From Cristatella mucedo (taxonomy: Eukaryota; Bryozoa; Phylactolaemata; Cristatellidae): a DNA stretch of 64,000 nucleotides. Positions 1-12,639 of this stretch are shown here, piece after piece. The position numbers were made by a program, and so were the translations under genes. The stretch lies in contig WPIO01000151.1 of assembly GCA_009760855.2 (NCBI GenBank), positions 336,501-400,500 on the forward strand, given 5' to 3'. Position 1 is the first letter of the stretch. Every line of letters starts with the position of its first letter. The notes beneath the pieces were generated by a model. The model did no database searches. It was not told where the DNA came from and worked only from the letters and a program-made list of their open reading frames with translations.

Positions 1-1081
1 TACTAGTTAGTTCCAGTCTGGCTTTAGTGCTAATCACTCCACAGAATCAGCATCGCTTAGGGTATAAAAGACCTACTTAGGAAAGCAGACATGGGTAGAG
101 TATCTGTGTTTTTTTGCTCGATCTATCGTCAGGTTTTGGTACTATCGATCGCAAAGTTCTTCTAGAGTGCCTCTCATCTCGCCTGGGCATCACTGGCACT
201 GCTCTGCAATTGTTCAAGTCCAATCTCAGTGGGAGACTCCAGAGTCTTGACGTGAATGAGCGAAGATTATCTGAGGTACGTGTGATATATGGGGTACCTC
301 AGGGCTTCGTGGTAGGTCTGGTTCTTTTCACGGTTTATACTCTCCCTCTTGCTGATGTGATTTCCAAACGCAATCTAGTCTTTCACTGCTACGCGGATAA
401 CACTCAGTTGTGCCTTTGCTTTGATCTCTCCGAGCCCTCCGGCAGGTCTATTTCTTTCAATTTCCTTGCTGAGTTCATCGGTAACGTCCACACACGGACG
501 GCATCAAATATTCTTAAATTAAATTATGATGAAACTCACTTAATCTCTATGACCAACCCAAGTGCGATTGAGAAATTCGAAAGGCTAATGCTAAAAATTG
601 GCTCTGCCAGCATATCTCCTTTGAATCTGCACCAAATCTGGATGTCATGTACCAAAGAGACCTTTCTTTAGACGCCACATCAGCTAGACAATCAAGTCTT
701 CCTTCTTTCAGCTACCTACCATTGCTAAAATTTGCGTTTTTTTAGAGAGGGATACCAAATCTAAGCTGATCCGTGCATTTGTGCCATCACGTCTCGACTT
801 TTATAACTCACTGCTTGCTGGTCTACCAGTACGTGTAATCAGCTGCTTACAGCTGGTGCGAAACTCTGCACCTAGTGTTGTCTGTCGTGAGCGTCCCTGC
901 TGCCACATGACACCACTTCTCGCCTACCTGCACTGGCCACTAGTCAAGCAACTAATTGACTTTCAGGTTTCGTAGCTCATCTTTAAATTCCTTTATGCTT
1001 TCGCTCCAGCCTATCTATTGGATCTACTGCCTAACCAGGCCAAGCGTCGTACCGCCAGCTTTTTGGAAACCAACAGTGTAC
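1..1081 (+). mobile_element. LINE-A (CR1/L2-like) reverse transcriptase remnant, 5' part
   Basis: Translated pieces in shifting frames give reverse transcriptase signatures: a GVPQG block near 288-305, a YADN version of the YADD catalytic box near 391-402, and the C-terminal LHWPLVKQ block near 928-950. Several stops and frameshifts make it inactive. LINE-B interrupts it at 1082 and it resumes at about 1566. The true 5' end lies outside the window. Confidence 0.85.
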
Positions 1082-1565
1082 TAAAAGAGCAAAGTTCTTA
1101 CGCTGACCCACAAGGCCCGCCAAGGCTTTGCTGCTTTGTACCCTGCTGAACTGCTGCATCAGTTTCAGCCTCTTCGCACCCTCAGGTTCTGTGTGGACAA
1201 TAAATTAGCTGCTCCATTGCTCCGCCTAACGACTATTGGCGACAAATTTAGCTCCGTAGGTCTTAAACTGTGGAACTCACTTCCACAATTCCTAGGCAAC
1301 GAAAACTACTCTTCTGCTGACGCCTATGGTTCACGTATTTCCAATGGTCATGAGCTGCTAATTCCATGCTGTTCACTACCTCAACGGCTCTCCTGACTCA
1401 GCTATGCTTTCCACTATCTGCTTGTTGCGTGAGACGAAGCCTGTTGGTTACCAAATGCGTACAGGAGCTTAGGCTGTGTATGTCCTATACGAAAATCCCC
1501 TGCCTCACACCCACATGGTCTTTATGGCTTTGTGGAGTTACAGACAGAGATACAGTACATTACAT
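1082..1565 (+). mobile_element. LINE-B 3' fragment nested in LINE-A
   Basis: The sequence from the C-terminal reverse transcriptase region (LWNSLPQFL near 1272-1298) to the typical LINE-B 3' end, GTTACAGACAGAGATAC followed by ACATT units, sits inside LINE-A. The LINE-A reading continues right after TTACC at 1565-1569. A short TAC occurs on both sides and may be what remains of a target duplication. The copy is 5'-truncated. Confidence 0.75.
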
Positions 1566-1960
1566 TACCTATACCTCGTACAAATCTCAAGTCCTGCGGA
1601 AACCATGCATTTAGTTTGTATGCTCCCAAAGCCTGAAACTCATTCCCGACGTCCGTCACGACATCCTAAGACTTAACAACTTTAAAAAACGAACGTATCT
1701 ATGAAACCATTTAGCGAGTCCCTGTGATTCGTCCTTTATGTGCCTATGCGTGCTGACACTGTTGCACGACGATGATAACCACACTTGCATGCTGACCCAG
1801 TGCATGTCTACCTTATGTAATTTTTGTTGTGTATCAAGAATGACGAGCATATCAAGCATATCACATCAAACATGTCTCACCGCTTGATCGTGTTTTCTTT
1901 GCAGCTACTGCAAAACACATAGAATGAGATTGAATTATTTGAGGGTGCTTTATAAAATGT
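1566..1960 (+). mobile_element. LINE-A 3' part (continuation after nested LINE-B)
   Basis: It resumes with TATACCTCGTACAAATCTC and carries the end of the LINE-A reading (APKA-NS-P block near 1621-1655). The 3' untranslated region follows, with TGTGATTCGTCC near 1721 and the degraded terminal stem-loop before 1960. No (ATT)n tail is left. Confidence 0.75.
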
Positions 1961-3597
1961 ATAACAATTATAAGTAATGCCATTATTGTTTTGGCGGCCA
2001 GTAACTTGTGGCGATTCAGATGCTTATTTTATATCATGGTCAATAACAGAACAAAATTCTCATAATACTGAACGTTTGTCCCCCTAGTCCCCCTCCGATG
2101 CTGCTAAGATTGGGATTAAGCTTCCATAGGGAGATTTCAAATTCAGGAGCCCTGTTGGAGGCAGCTGTAACAAATAATGCATGTAAAAGATACTAGTAAA
2201 AATATAATGGACAAGTAAATGAAAGCGATTTTGAAAGATAGCTGGTTAAAGCATTTAAATAGATGCTGAAGTTCACAATAGAGTGAGATGTAAAAAACAC
2301 TTTGGGCTACAGAGACATTTAGTTTAATAAACAAAACAAAGTCCTCAAGTCTGGTGCTGTAATGCACAGCTACGACAACCAATACTAACGAGGCGCACTC
2401 TTCGAGTCATGGGTGGCCCATCATAGAGGGTCCAATAGTGGACTCAGGCAAGCCGAACAATAGCATAGCTTTACAGTGGGCTGCATTTTGACAGCTCAAA
2501 TAGAATTCTGAGCACTTAATAATACCTCCATGTTCTTACACAAAGAATTGTGTATCGGCTTATGAACTGCCGTCTTTACCCCGGAAACAGGTTACATAAC
2601 GACGCTAGGCCTTACTTCTAAGCGACCAATAACTTTAAAAAAATCAGCTGAAAAGACCTATTGCATTGGCTTCGCATGAGCACTGGTTTGGTAAAAATGG
2701 CAGAGCTCAGCAGCAATCATGAACCTCCATAGCTCAGACGCAAGGCCATTCAATACCGGTAATGGTGCTTACTCAGTGGAACTCAAACCGCAAATGTCTC
2801 AGCTGGTATTGACATCGTTTTCAACCAAATTTTGAGTAACATCGTCTATTATGTCCTCTTTGGCACTTTCTTTGTCCAACTGCCTTTTTTGAATACAGTT
2901 TGAATTAGCACCTAACATGTTTCAGCCGCTCAAGGCCTCTAACTTACATTTACAGCCATTCAAGGTCAAGGACGGACCACCACAATTGTAGCTTGGTAGC
3001 TTACTCCCGATTACGAACACGCAAACTCATTAACAAAGTGCTCCAAAAAATTAATAGCTAGCAACTGATTGGAAACCTAAAGCCGACGCCACACGCTGAG
3101 CCCCAATCGGAAAGTATTATTTACAGGTCAATAGATAGAACACTGTACTGGCGGTCTAGGAATTTTCGAGATTGCTTTCAGATTGGTGCCAAAATATTCT
3201 AACAGGGGCGCTCAGTCGAAAGGCAGATGAGCTCTAGTCACTTTTTGAAATAAATGCATGAAAGTTGGCTGATGAATACTCTGCTTTTCACTTATTGGGT
3301 ATTTTAATCGTCGCTTGCTTTTAAGTAAACTGTTTCGGATCATGCAGATCTGGAAAGGCCTTCGAAGTTGCTTATGAGAAGTAAGTTGATAATATTCTCT
3401 GCACGGTTAACTAGGCAACTTCAGTAGAGCCGCACACAAGTTAACAGCTATTTAGCATACCCCTATTCACAATAAGTGTCTGTCTGCTGCCAAATATGCA
3501 GCAGCACTTGTTAGTGTCAAACTTGAGCAGGTGATAAGACGAGCAACACACAAATCAGAGTTCGTCACTGTTCATTTTATTCTCTGTCTCTTTGCAG
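1961..3597. other. Intron sequence upstream of the first visible exon, no feature seen
   Basis: This stretch has stops in all frames, no recognisable protein, no RNA gene and none of the repeat families described here. It belongs to the intron ahead of the domain I S6 exon. The pyrimidine-rich acceptor tract is at its 3' end (3573-3597). Confidence 0.5.
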
Positions 3598-3732
3598 CTA
3601 GTTCGTGTGAAAGGACCATATGTCGTCTTCTACTTGCTGCTTCTGATATTTTTTGGTGCTTTCTACGTCATAAACCTCATTCTAGCTGTCGTACGAAATG
3701 CGTACGGAACAGAGGCTAGCGAGGAGGCTCGG
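3598..3732 (+). CDS. Channel exon: domain I S6 and start of I-II linker
   Basis: The 45 codons start right after a TTTGCAG acceptor and end at a GTAGGT donor, phase 0 on both sides. Residues 10-32 form the pore-lining S6 helix of domain I, with FGAFYVINLILAVV matching the sodium-channel pattern FLGSFYLxNLILAVV, including the conserved asparagine. The last residues (TEASEEAR) begin the acidic cytoplasmic linker. The usual VAMAYEE after S6 is here VRNAYGTEA, a modest divergence. The exon begins just behind the domain I selectivity filter, so that filter residue is upstream of the window. Calcium channels differ at this S6 (GxFFVLNLVLGV), so the Nav family is the better match. Confidence 0.9.
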
Positions 3733-5565
3733 GTAGGTACAATGGCAGGAGCAGCAGCACTGGCCATCTGCACTTTTGATTTTCGCGTGCCTTAGGGTTA
3801 CTCAATAAACATTGCCTCCATTAGATAGGCCGGCTGGTAGCCTTGATACTAAAAGGTATGCTCGTGATCATCCCCTCAAGCTTGTTATGCAACCTCACGA
3901 TGCAGACCGGCTGCCGATTTCTTTCTTCAAAACTTAACCGAGACCGTAATGCTGCCACGTTACTAACCGCAGCTGCAAGCGGCACATTTTCTGTAGAGTA
4001 ATAGTGTCAAAAACCAAATAATTACTAGAAACGGTAGTGTAAGCATGCTGACGACGAGCGAACAGTTACAAGCTTCATCTGACGTGGGAAAGAGGCAAAC
4101 TGAAGCAATGATTGCCTATATGTCAGTACCCTTCCCTAGTGACTAGCCGAATTGATGCTGATTATACCAAGCCGTAGACAATCATGGCTCAGTCTCTCGG
4201 TTGAATTCCTTCGCCTTGCTATTCCCACCCTTGCAATCGCCATTCCCCCACGCTACTGTCTTCCCCCAACTCAACTCACCGACATATTTTAAGTTGTACC
4301 TTCTTTGTCTGCAATCTAGCACATCTGTGAACTCTTTGAAGTTCTCAAGCTGCCACCTCATACCAGCAGCTTTCTATGACGTTTTTCAACATGCTATTCC
4401 TTTGAAGATGCATTGCAAAGAATAATGCAATGCTTCGCCGTGCTGACGTGATTTACAAAACTGGGAGAGGCAGGTGAATCCATCTAATAAAGCGTCAGAA
4501 ACGGATGTACATACAGATTGGCGAACTGGTCACCAAAGCAAGCTACAAGCTGTTACCAGTATAAAAGAACGTGAGAACTTATGTGCCGAGCCTTTCTTGT
4601 GGTTTCAGTATTCTCCCGCTAGAATAGAAAGTCTCTCGTCCGTTTTCTCCCTTGCACATATATTTTATTAAGATTTCAGATTCTCTAAACTGGTCCATCA
4701 AAACTGACCTAAGCTCGACAAAGACTGTTAGCTTGTGCTTTAAGATCCGATCAATGTTCAATATTCATGACATTTGTAATGAGCTGACCCATAACAATAA
4801 TATCTGTGAAATAAAACTGATGAAGCTTCCCGCCATGGATTTTTTAATTACGAATATTTAACATAACACGTTTCCTCAATAAACATTTCCTAAGGTGCAC
4901 ATAAGGTGCAATATTGAATCGTAAGGCATTTTCTGAGATATTATGCTTACTATTTAATAGGTTTAAAATAATAATTTGAAGAGTTCTGGAAAGAACCACC
5001 ATGCAGCCATATGTTTACTAGTTCATTGGATACACCTCGTATGTATATTATCAAGTGCATTATTATTATCTGAGTAGAATAAGTCAAGTTCCGCCTTCCA
5101 CGATCCTTGGCTTCCGGCTCTGCTCAGCCAGCGGTGACATCCTCATAAGCTGTGGAAAATTGTTCAATCATAGCACTATAACGATTCAGCCATGTAGAGT
5201 AACTTGAAGTACATATTACTTTGAAAATCCATAATATTTTTCACTTAGACATATGCGGGAAACTAGCAAAATTCTACTAAGCCCATCGAATCTCCACTCG
5301 ATATTTTCCTCGGGTACCTTGCAAAGCACTCTCCACAGCAGAACAATTCTATATTGATCTATGCGTCATAATGAAAGAGCGTTTTCCCTTGAAAACCTTG
5401 CAAGATGTCACTGCAAAGGTGACTTAGGGTTTCAAGAACGGCAAGCATCGTCTTTGTGTGCGATTTTAGGTACGGCGACTCAGCGTATCCGAAAAGAAGC
5501 TACGGAAAAAATTGCTTGGGAATTTTGTGTCCAGCGGCTGATGCTCAGGCTTTGCTTCGTTTTAG
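3733..5565. other. Intron, no recognised feature
   Basis: This is a low-complexity-poor, AT-rich intron. The reading frames in it are short and look random. No copy of the local LINE or SINE families is visible. It ends with TTTTAG in front of the microexon. Confidence 0.5.
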
Positions 5566-5586
5566 ATCGTTGCTGAGGAAGAAGCG
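5566..5586 (+). CDS. Channel microexon (21 bases) in the I-II linker
   Basis: Seven codons (IVAEEEA) lie between CGTTTTAG and an excellent GTAAGT donor, phase 0 on both sides. They link the end of the previous exon (SEEAR) to the start of the next (EEAARAKRN). Together these give the acidic, coiled-coil-like stretch that follows domain I S6 in sodium channels, where alanine/glutamate-rich sequence such as AEEEEAAEEE is normal. Skipping the exon would keep the frame, so it could be an optional cassette. The evidence is the phase, splice sites and composition; no transcript is available here. Confidence 0.7.
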
Positions 5587-6377
<791 letters not shown>

Positions 6378-6638
6378 GAAGAAGCGGCTCGCGCTAAGAG
6401 AAACGAGAACACGGCACTACTATTCGATCCGACAAAGCTGAAAGAGCGACTGTCGTCACAGCAGCATTCGGCCGCCGATGCTGCAAGCATTGTCAACGCT
6501 CCGACCGCTGAAAGTAGTAGTACAGTCAAGCCGTCGACGGCGACGGTTGCAACGCCTCCTCAGATTGTCATCAACGATGGCTGCTCGCTGCTACAACCTG
6601 AGGATGGGGGACAGAGGAGTGCAGAATTCGACGAGCAG
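6378..6638 (+). CDS. Channel exon: cytoplasmic I-II linker
   Basis: The 87 codons are phase 0 at both ends, between a TTGCATAG acceptor and a GTACTC donor. The reading starts EEAARAKRNE, continuing the charged helix after domain I S6, then turns into a low-complexity Ser/Ala/Thr/Pro segment (residues 25-65) and ends with an acidic QPEDGG..EFDEQ stretch. I-II linkers of sodium channels are long, variable and cytoplasmic, and often carry regulatory phosphorylation sites; several SS and TV motifs here could serve, but that is inference. The first ten residues are the best evidence that it belongs to this gene. The rest is not conserved enough to identify alone. Confidence 0.75.
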
Positions 6639-7371
6639 GTACTCGTGGGAGTTCGGGACAGATGTGGCATTGAACCAAGGGGTTCGCTTACTCTCTGCCC
6701 AATGAGCTTGTATGCCGATGTCTATCCTAATGCAGCATATCCTCAATTCCTGCTGCACACCTGGGCGACTTTTGCGGTACTTGCTGCTCTACACCACTAA
6801 ATCTGTAGATTCCCCTTCAGCGGCTAGCTGGTTGTTCGATTCAGCAGTTCACTTACAAGCAGCAGCATATAGGGAAGCACAGAGCTTCACATTGCCACTG
6901 ATGAAGTTATGCTAATGTTATAAACACGACGTAGTGGCTCTAAAAATTGACGTATCTACCAAAATCACTAGATCACAATGGTTCCATGCCATGCAGCTTT
7001 TGACAAACTAATGAGACCGCAACACTCAGATAGCACGTCGTAGTAGCAGCCATCGATTCACTCCAGTACACCTTCTATAGTAGAGTGCGAAAATAATCTA
7101 CAACACCACGCATTACGAACAAGTATATGCTCTTAGCACTTATACAGGAGCCACGTCTGTACAGTTAAGAGACTAGATCGCAGGCAGATTATTGAAAAGC
7201 TTGGTTTTTACTGCCACATCAATGCACGAGTATCGAAAAAACAATATTTCAACTAGCCTTAATTAACTTAAATGTGAGCCCTTATCATTATAATTTGATA
7301 ACTAATAATACTGAAAGAGTAATGCAGGTCAGATTACACTTTCAGCAATGTGACACTACAAAAACTCAGGC
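6639..7371. other. Intron, no recognised feature
   Basis: Only short random reading frames are present; no family copy is visible before LINE-A remnants begin. Confidence 0.5.
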
Positions 7372-7900
7372 TTGCTCACGAGGATATTTCATTTAAATTG
7401 GTCCACTCATTGCGGTATCCAGTCAGGACTTATGTAACTCACTGCTCTCATGTCTTCCAACCTGTGCTATAAAGTGCTTACCGTTGCCACAAAAGCTCTG
7501 CAGCCACGTTATCTGTTGCGTAAGTCGCTGCTGCCCTGGTACACCACTTCTTGATGAGCTACACTGGATTCTTATCAAGCTGCTTATCGACATCGCAGTT
7601 ACGCAGTTACATACGCAGTTACGTTATTAAATTGTTGGTTCTTTATTGTTAATTGTTGGTTCTTTAATTCTTTATTCTCTAGCTTCAGCCTACCTACGAG
7701 AGCTACTCCCCAACCCTAGCATCGCATCACGCACTGTTCAGACTCAAATCCTATGGCGACGTGCCAAATCTATCCTAAGTCTTTTCCAGCCCTTGATTGT
7801 AGTTCGTATGCACTCAAAGCATGGAACTTACTCCCGACTACCTTCACTGCATTATCTGGTTGACGACATTAAAAAAGGCTAAAACGTACCCCTCCGTGGT
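7372..7900 (+). mobile_element. Highly degraded LINE-A copy
   Basis: It follows the LINE-A C-terminal reverse transcriptase order: a block near 7430-7450 equivalent to CNSLL, the equivalent of LHWLPVK near 7560-7580, and AYLRELLPNPS near 7690-7720. Local tandem slippage at 7604-7675 breaks it. It is far more diverged than the copies that follow. Confidence 0.65.
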
Positions 7901-7904
7901 TACA

Positions 7905-8447
7905 AAGAGCTACATGTGCACCTGCCACAACTTATAAATGCCTTGCTGGCCTACCAATATGTGCAGTCCTGCGATTACAGCTGGTGCAAACCTCAGCAAC
8001 TAGGCTTGTCATTGGTGCGCGTCACAGTTGCCAAATCATACAACTTCTCGCCGACCTGCACTGGCTACCAGTCAAGCAACGGATCGACTTCAAGGTCTTG
8101 TCGCTCACTTTTAGGTCACATCATTCTTTAGCTCAAGCTTATCTCTCAGATCTACTCCCCCGCCTGGCCAAGCATTGTACCACTAGCTTTTCGAAATCCA
8201 ACAGTTTACCAGTACCTCGTATAAACCTCAAATTCTGTGGAGACCCTGCATTTAGTTCGTATGCTCCCAAAGCCTGGAACTCACTCCTGACTTGTGTCAG
8301 AACATCATCTGACTTGACCACATTTAAAAAGAACTTAAAAACACCTATTTAGGACAGCATTTAATGGGTCCCTGTGATTCGTCCTTCATGTGCTTATGCG
8401 TGCTGACACTGTGCATGCTGCCACGTTTTATTGAAATACTGACAATC
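7905..8447 (+). mobile_element. LINE-A copy, C-terminal RT region and 3' UTR start
   Basis: The frame at 7984-8352 reads [19 protein letters not shown] and ends NLKTPI, the typical C-terminal domain of CR1/L2-type elements. The 3' UTR begins with CCCTGTGATTCGTCCTTCATG at about 8371. The copy is cut off near 8430 within TGCATGCTGCCAC. Confidence 0.85.
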
Positions 8448-8454
8448 GCAGCTA

Positions 8455-9440
8455 GGATTGATTAAGATAGAAATAACTTATTAGTTATGGGTAAACTAAA
8501 TTTGGTTCGGAAATGGGAAAGGCACTAAAAATCTAAGAATCTAACACTAAAATCTAAACACTAAAAATTGGCTCAGGCAGCCTATCTTTTGTTAAATGTC
8601 TGCGAAATCTAGGTGTCATTTTCCAAAGTGAAATTTTATTAGACGACCACATCAGCTCGGCAATTAAGGCGGCCTTCTTTAAGCTACATAACATTGCTGC
8701 AACTTGGGCTTGTTTAGATAGCAATATGACAGCTTAGTTGGATCGTGCATTTGTGACATCCCGTCTTGACTTCTGTAACTCACTGCATGCTGGACTACAG
8801 GCACGTGCTATCAGGCGATTACAGCTGGTGCGAAACTCTGCAGCCAGGCTTGGCTTTCGTGAGCGCCAAAGTTGTCACATCCCACCACTTCTCGCCTACC
8901 TACACTGGCTACCAGTCAAGCAACGGTTCGACTTCAAGGTTTCCTCGCTCACTTTCAGATACCTTCATTCTCCGACTTCAGCCTACCTATCACAACTACT
9001 GCCCCACCAGGCTAAGCATGGTACCACCCACTTTTCAGAAACTAACTATTTCATTATACCTCGTACAATCTTCAAATCCTTTGGAGACTGTGCATTTAGT
9101 TCGTATACTTCGAAAGCCTGGAACTCACTCCCGATTTGCGTCACGACGTCTGCTGACTTGATCGGATTCAAAAGGAAATTAAAAACACATCTAATTATGG
9201 CAGCATTTAGAATGTCCCTGTGAGTCGTCCTTTATTTGCTTATGTGTGCTAACACTGTTGCATGATGCCACTAACCACACTTGCATGCTAAACCTGTGTA
9301 TTTCACCCCTAAACATGCTATTCATGTTGTTTCTTTCAAGCTTGATACCTCTTACTCTTTGATCGTGTCTCCTCTGTAAAGCGCCAAGAAAGAGATTGAG
9401 TTATCTCAGAGTGCTTTATCAAGTGTATTTTAGTTATTTT
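8455..9440 (+). mobile_element. LINE-A copy with 3' end
   Basis: It begins in the segment after the YADD box (ATGGG-AAA region near 8487), with small internal tandem slippage at about 8525-8570. It runs through RLDFCNSL (8762-8790) and LHWLPVKQRFDFKV (8908-8945) and finishes with the terminal stem-loop near 9390-9420. Together with the previous copies it forms a head-to-tail cluster of three. Confidence 0.85.
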
Positions 9441-9881
9441 TATTATTAATTACCAGCATTAAGTATCCACACAGACGTAATACAGCCAGTGTATATACTA
9501 ATTAAAGATAAATCTTCCGTCTGCTTGCAGTGCCTCAAATTTTTTAATGGCACCGACATCTTTTAGAGACTAATATGTCCTAAGTTGATTAAAAATCTTC
9601 GTCGTAGCAATGCATGAACTAACAGTTAACACTAGAGGGACGCCGGATGTGGTAATTGCAGAATTTTTTATTGCGCATCTATCTCTTATTTGACTAGAGA
9701 ATACTCAGATGGATTTTATGCTTCTTTCAAAAATTTGGAGAAGTTAACAACAATGGGAAAGCACACTGTGATTAGGTCTGCAGATTGGCTATCAGTTATC
9801 GAGGACGAACATTCTTAAGCACCCCTTAAATAGCCGGATACAATTTCGCTCTACTTACCCTCTTATTGCTCTACTTTATAG
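9441..9881. other. Intron, no recognised feature
   Basis: Nothing recognised. It ends in the pyrimidine-rich acceptor CTACTTTATAG of the next channel exon. Confidence 0.5.
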
Positions 9882-10098
9882 CTCAAATTGGAGGCAGTTT
9901 CAAGTCGAAGCATGTACCATTTGAACGTTGACGGCGATCGCGACAAAGAAAGTGCAAGTCCCACTCCAAGCCACTTAAGCGGGACAGAAGACGTGGACGT
10001 CGAGATGATAGCCGAAGACATATCTTCTCTCGATAACCGGCATAAACGCTACTTGCTGCAAAAATTTGCCACGCTGTGGCTAAACAAGATCAAGTCTG
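9882..10098 (+). CDS. Channel exon: I-II linker, distal part (3' end uncertain)
   Basis: The frame LKLEAVSSRS..DVDVEMIAEDISSL..LLQKFATLWLNKIKS is open from a clear acceptor at 9881. It is acidic and Ser-rich in the first half and amphipathic at the end, as expected for cytoplasmic linker. Two donors are possible: GTAACT after 10098, leaving one base over, or GTGGGA after 10151, phase 0. The second adds GNWQLRRKKLFIAEHCTL. The phase of the next exon fits the second donor with an acceptor at 14664 or 14715, but its match to consensus is weaker. An unseen small exon between them would also solve the phase problem. Linker sequence is not conserved, so the assignment rests on position, splice signal and coding character. 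Confidence 0.6.
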
Positions 10099-10151
10099 GT
10101 AACTGGCAGCTTCGTCGAAAGAAACTATTTATTGCTGAGCATTGTACTTTG

Positions 10152-10914
10152 GTGGGATTTGTTGGTTGAGCTTAGAGTCAGCAGGCTGTCCGTATGTTGC
10201 AAGCTAGGTTTTCTCAGAGACACCGGGCGAGTGACATCTCCAAGCGTGCAAGGTCTCGCTTATAATACTTGTCGCCCTAGCACCGGGATGCAAGGCAAGC
10301 GAATTGCAGAAGCAGCTACTAGCACACCCGATTTGCACGATAGCAGCATACAAGATCAGATGTGCTGTCAATACCTAAAAAAAGATCCACTCTCCTACTT
10401 GAAAAATCCGGCTTGATTTTAACTACAGCCACTAGTTGTTAGTAAGTCAAAGTAAGTAGTGATAATTTAATTATATATAAGTGAGAACCGCACTCGATTT
10501 GGGCCGGGCAACAACTGAATTGATTACCAAATGTGTCGAAACCTTATTGTATAAATCGAACCTACAGACTTTATTTAATCCTTGTGGTAGCTGTAACCAC
10601 GTCTGGTAAGAAGACGTCTGCTGTAATAAGCTGCTGTTAATTCGATGCAAAATTTACATTCTTGAGATTATTTTTCGTGAGGAAGCTTACATTTTACCAT
10701 TGAAAAAATTGTGAATGATGAAAATGGTGTGCTCCATGACAGCCTGCACTGACGGTTCTGAGTTTGCGTCAATATGGAAAAGCAAAATCCCAAACAGACT
10801 TTTAAGCCACTCAAGATCAGTAATTATGAAACTTGTATCATGGTACGAATAATACCGATAAGCATGCGAATATTTATTTTTATTTTACTCCTGAATTATA
10901 TGTGTGGTGTTTGC
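10152..10914. other. Intron, no recognised feature
   Basis: No repeat family or coding similarity is visible. Confidence 0.45.
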
Positions 10915-11045
10915 AGCCCTGGCTTGCAGACCTGCAGAGTTGAAGTACTCGCCTTTGGCGACCAAGGCATTGGGCTCGAGGCTGCCGGAATATTTTAAGT
11001 TCCTTAATAGATATTGAGTTCTTTTAGGGTGCAATGCTAAAAAAT
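10915..11045 (+). mobile_element. Degraded SINE-1 copy
   Basis: It contains GGGCTCGAGG, the B-box-like block, near 10971-10981. After this comes TAATAGATATTGAGTTCTTTT with the closing GGTGCAAT, which corresponds to the SINE-1 3' stem-loop. The head is poorly preserved. Confidence 0.5.
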
Positions 11046-12639
11046 ATGTATTTACTGCAGTAGATATGCGGGATATTAAACCCGCAACAGCGGTGCTTTT
11101 TTCCGACCAATAAAGCAGCTGCCTACTTGATCTACATTGCAGTTCACAACTTGACATAGGGCTAGTGACCAACTCAACTTTTGGAAGCCTCAACCTAGAT
11201 TCCGTAGCCTCCAAAAGTCTGCTAGTGATCTGACTGGTGCAAGGCCAACGTGCCACTTACCAAGCAGGCTACTTAATCAGCCTCCCGATAGAAGTTAACA
11301 TTTTCCTTACAGACGTTGGAGCACTAGTAAATGTGTACTTCGTACCTGAACCCTCAGTTGCAGCCGATCGGCCAGTGCTAAACAGCCCTAATAATTCAAA
11401 CCAGCCGCCGTCTTGCATTGAGAGCCTCCTTAATTGCTCGTGTTAACTGTTCGCTCACTAAAAACCAAGGGGCTACTTATTCGCGACCAAGTTGTGTCGA
11501 GGCATTTCTTCTGAGCAAGATATGGATGGCTTCGTGTTCTGTTGGTTGCATATCTGAGACCATTTCGGCTATTTCCTCATTCTTTCAGATAACGTGGTTG
11601 GACGTGACGGGTGATAGAGAGCTGTCGTTGGCTCGTGAATCACTTGGATATAATACCTGTCGTTTCTCAGACGAGCTATCTTTTGAATTGTTTGTACTTT
11701 ATTAAACAATGTGCCTCTCATAAGTACTACCTGCTTACCTACTTCTAGCTGTCTAACCTTGTTTATTCGAGATGTTTTTGGGGCCTCACTAAATTATTCG
11801 TTATTGAAAGGTCTATATTGAATTATAGAGACTTTAAAGTTGATGCTGAAGACTGTTGTAACCGTTACAAACACTCATTTTCTTGACTGAGAACTTCGGC
11901 TTTGGCAATTAAGCTTGTCATACAACTCCTACTGGTGGCCACGTTCTAGATCTGATGAGCAAACAAGATGTCAGCCCCATGGATCTTATCTTGTTGCTTG
12001 AAAGCTTAAGATCCTTGATCATTGCACTCAATCTTTTTCACTATCTCTGTACCGTCATATGTCTGTAATTGCCTCGTCTTCTTGGTAAGCCAGCTTATTA
12101 ATCAATGGTATGGAGAAATTATTAAAATACTTTGTAATTCATGTTTTTAATCTGTAGAAAGACTCAGCCGGCAGTCACACAACCCACATTGATGCAGTAA
12201 ACTCGAACCTTGAACGTGCTCAAGAAGAGATAACTTAGCTAAAACTTTCCCTTTACCAAGTAATGGATATTTATTTCAATTTACCGAAATACTTTAAAAG
12301 TTGCATTGTCTTGTAAAGCCTAGGCTTGAGCACTACTTTAAAAAATCTGGGTGATGACGATCTAGCCAGTTTTTTTTAACACTTCACATCTGCACCTAAA
12401 AAGCGATCCAGTTTTTCCTTGAAAACTGAGTTCTGTTAGACAGACCCAGACAAAATTTATAAAACGTTGAATAGATTGATCGCCATGTCTGGCGTATCTT
12501 GCTACTTAGTAAAAAAAAATCACTGTTCGGCAAATAATTCTTTCTGCCTTTATCCTTGACATAATTGCATGTATCTATGACTCCACAAAGTCACTCACGA
12601 CCAAAGTAAATGTCTAGTAGGAATCTGCGATTTTCATTG
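11046..12639. other. Intron, no recognised feature
   Basis: Mostly unassigned AT-rich sequence. A weak LINE-B 3' end in antisense may sit at 12568-12600 (ATGACTCCACAAAGTCA). Confidence 0.4.

Noticed and set aside
12158-12196. 39-base candidate microexon with TCTGTAG acceptor and GTAAAC donor
   Set aside because: The frame required by the preceding donor contains a stop; other frames do not fit the phase.
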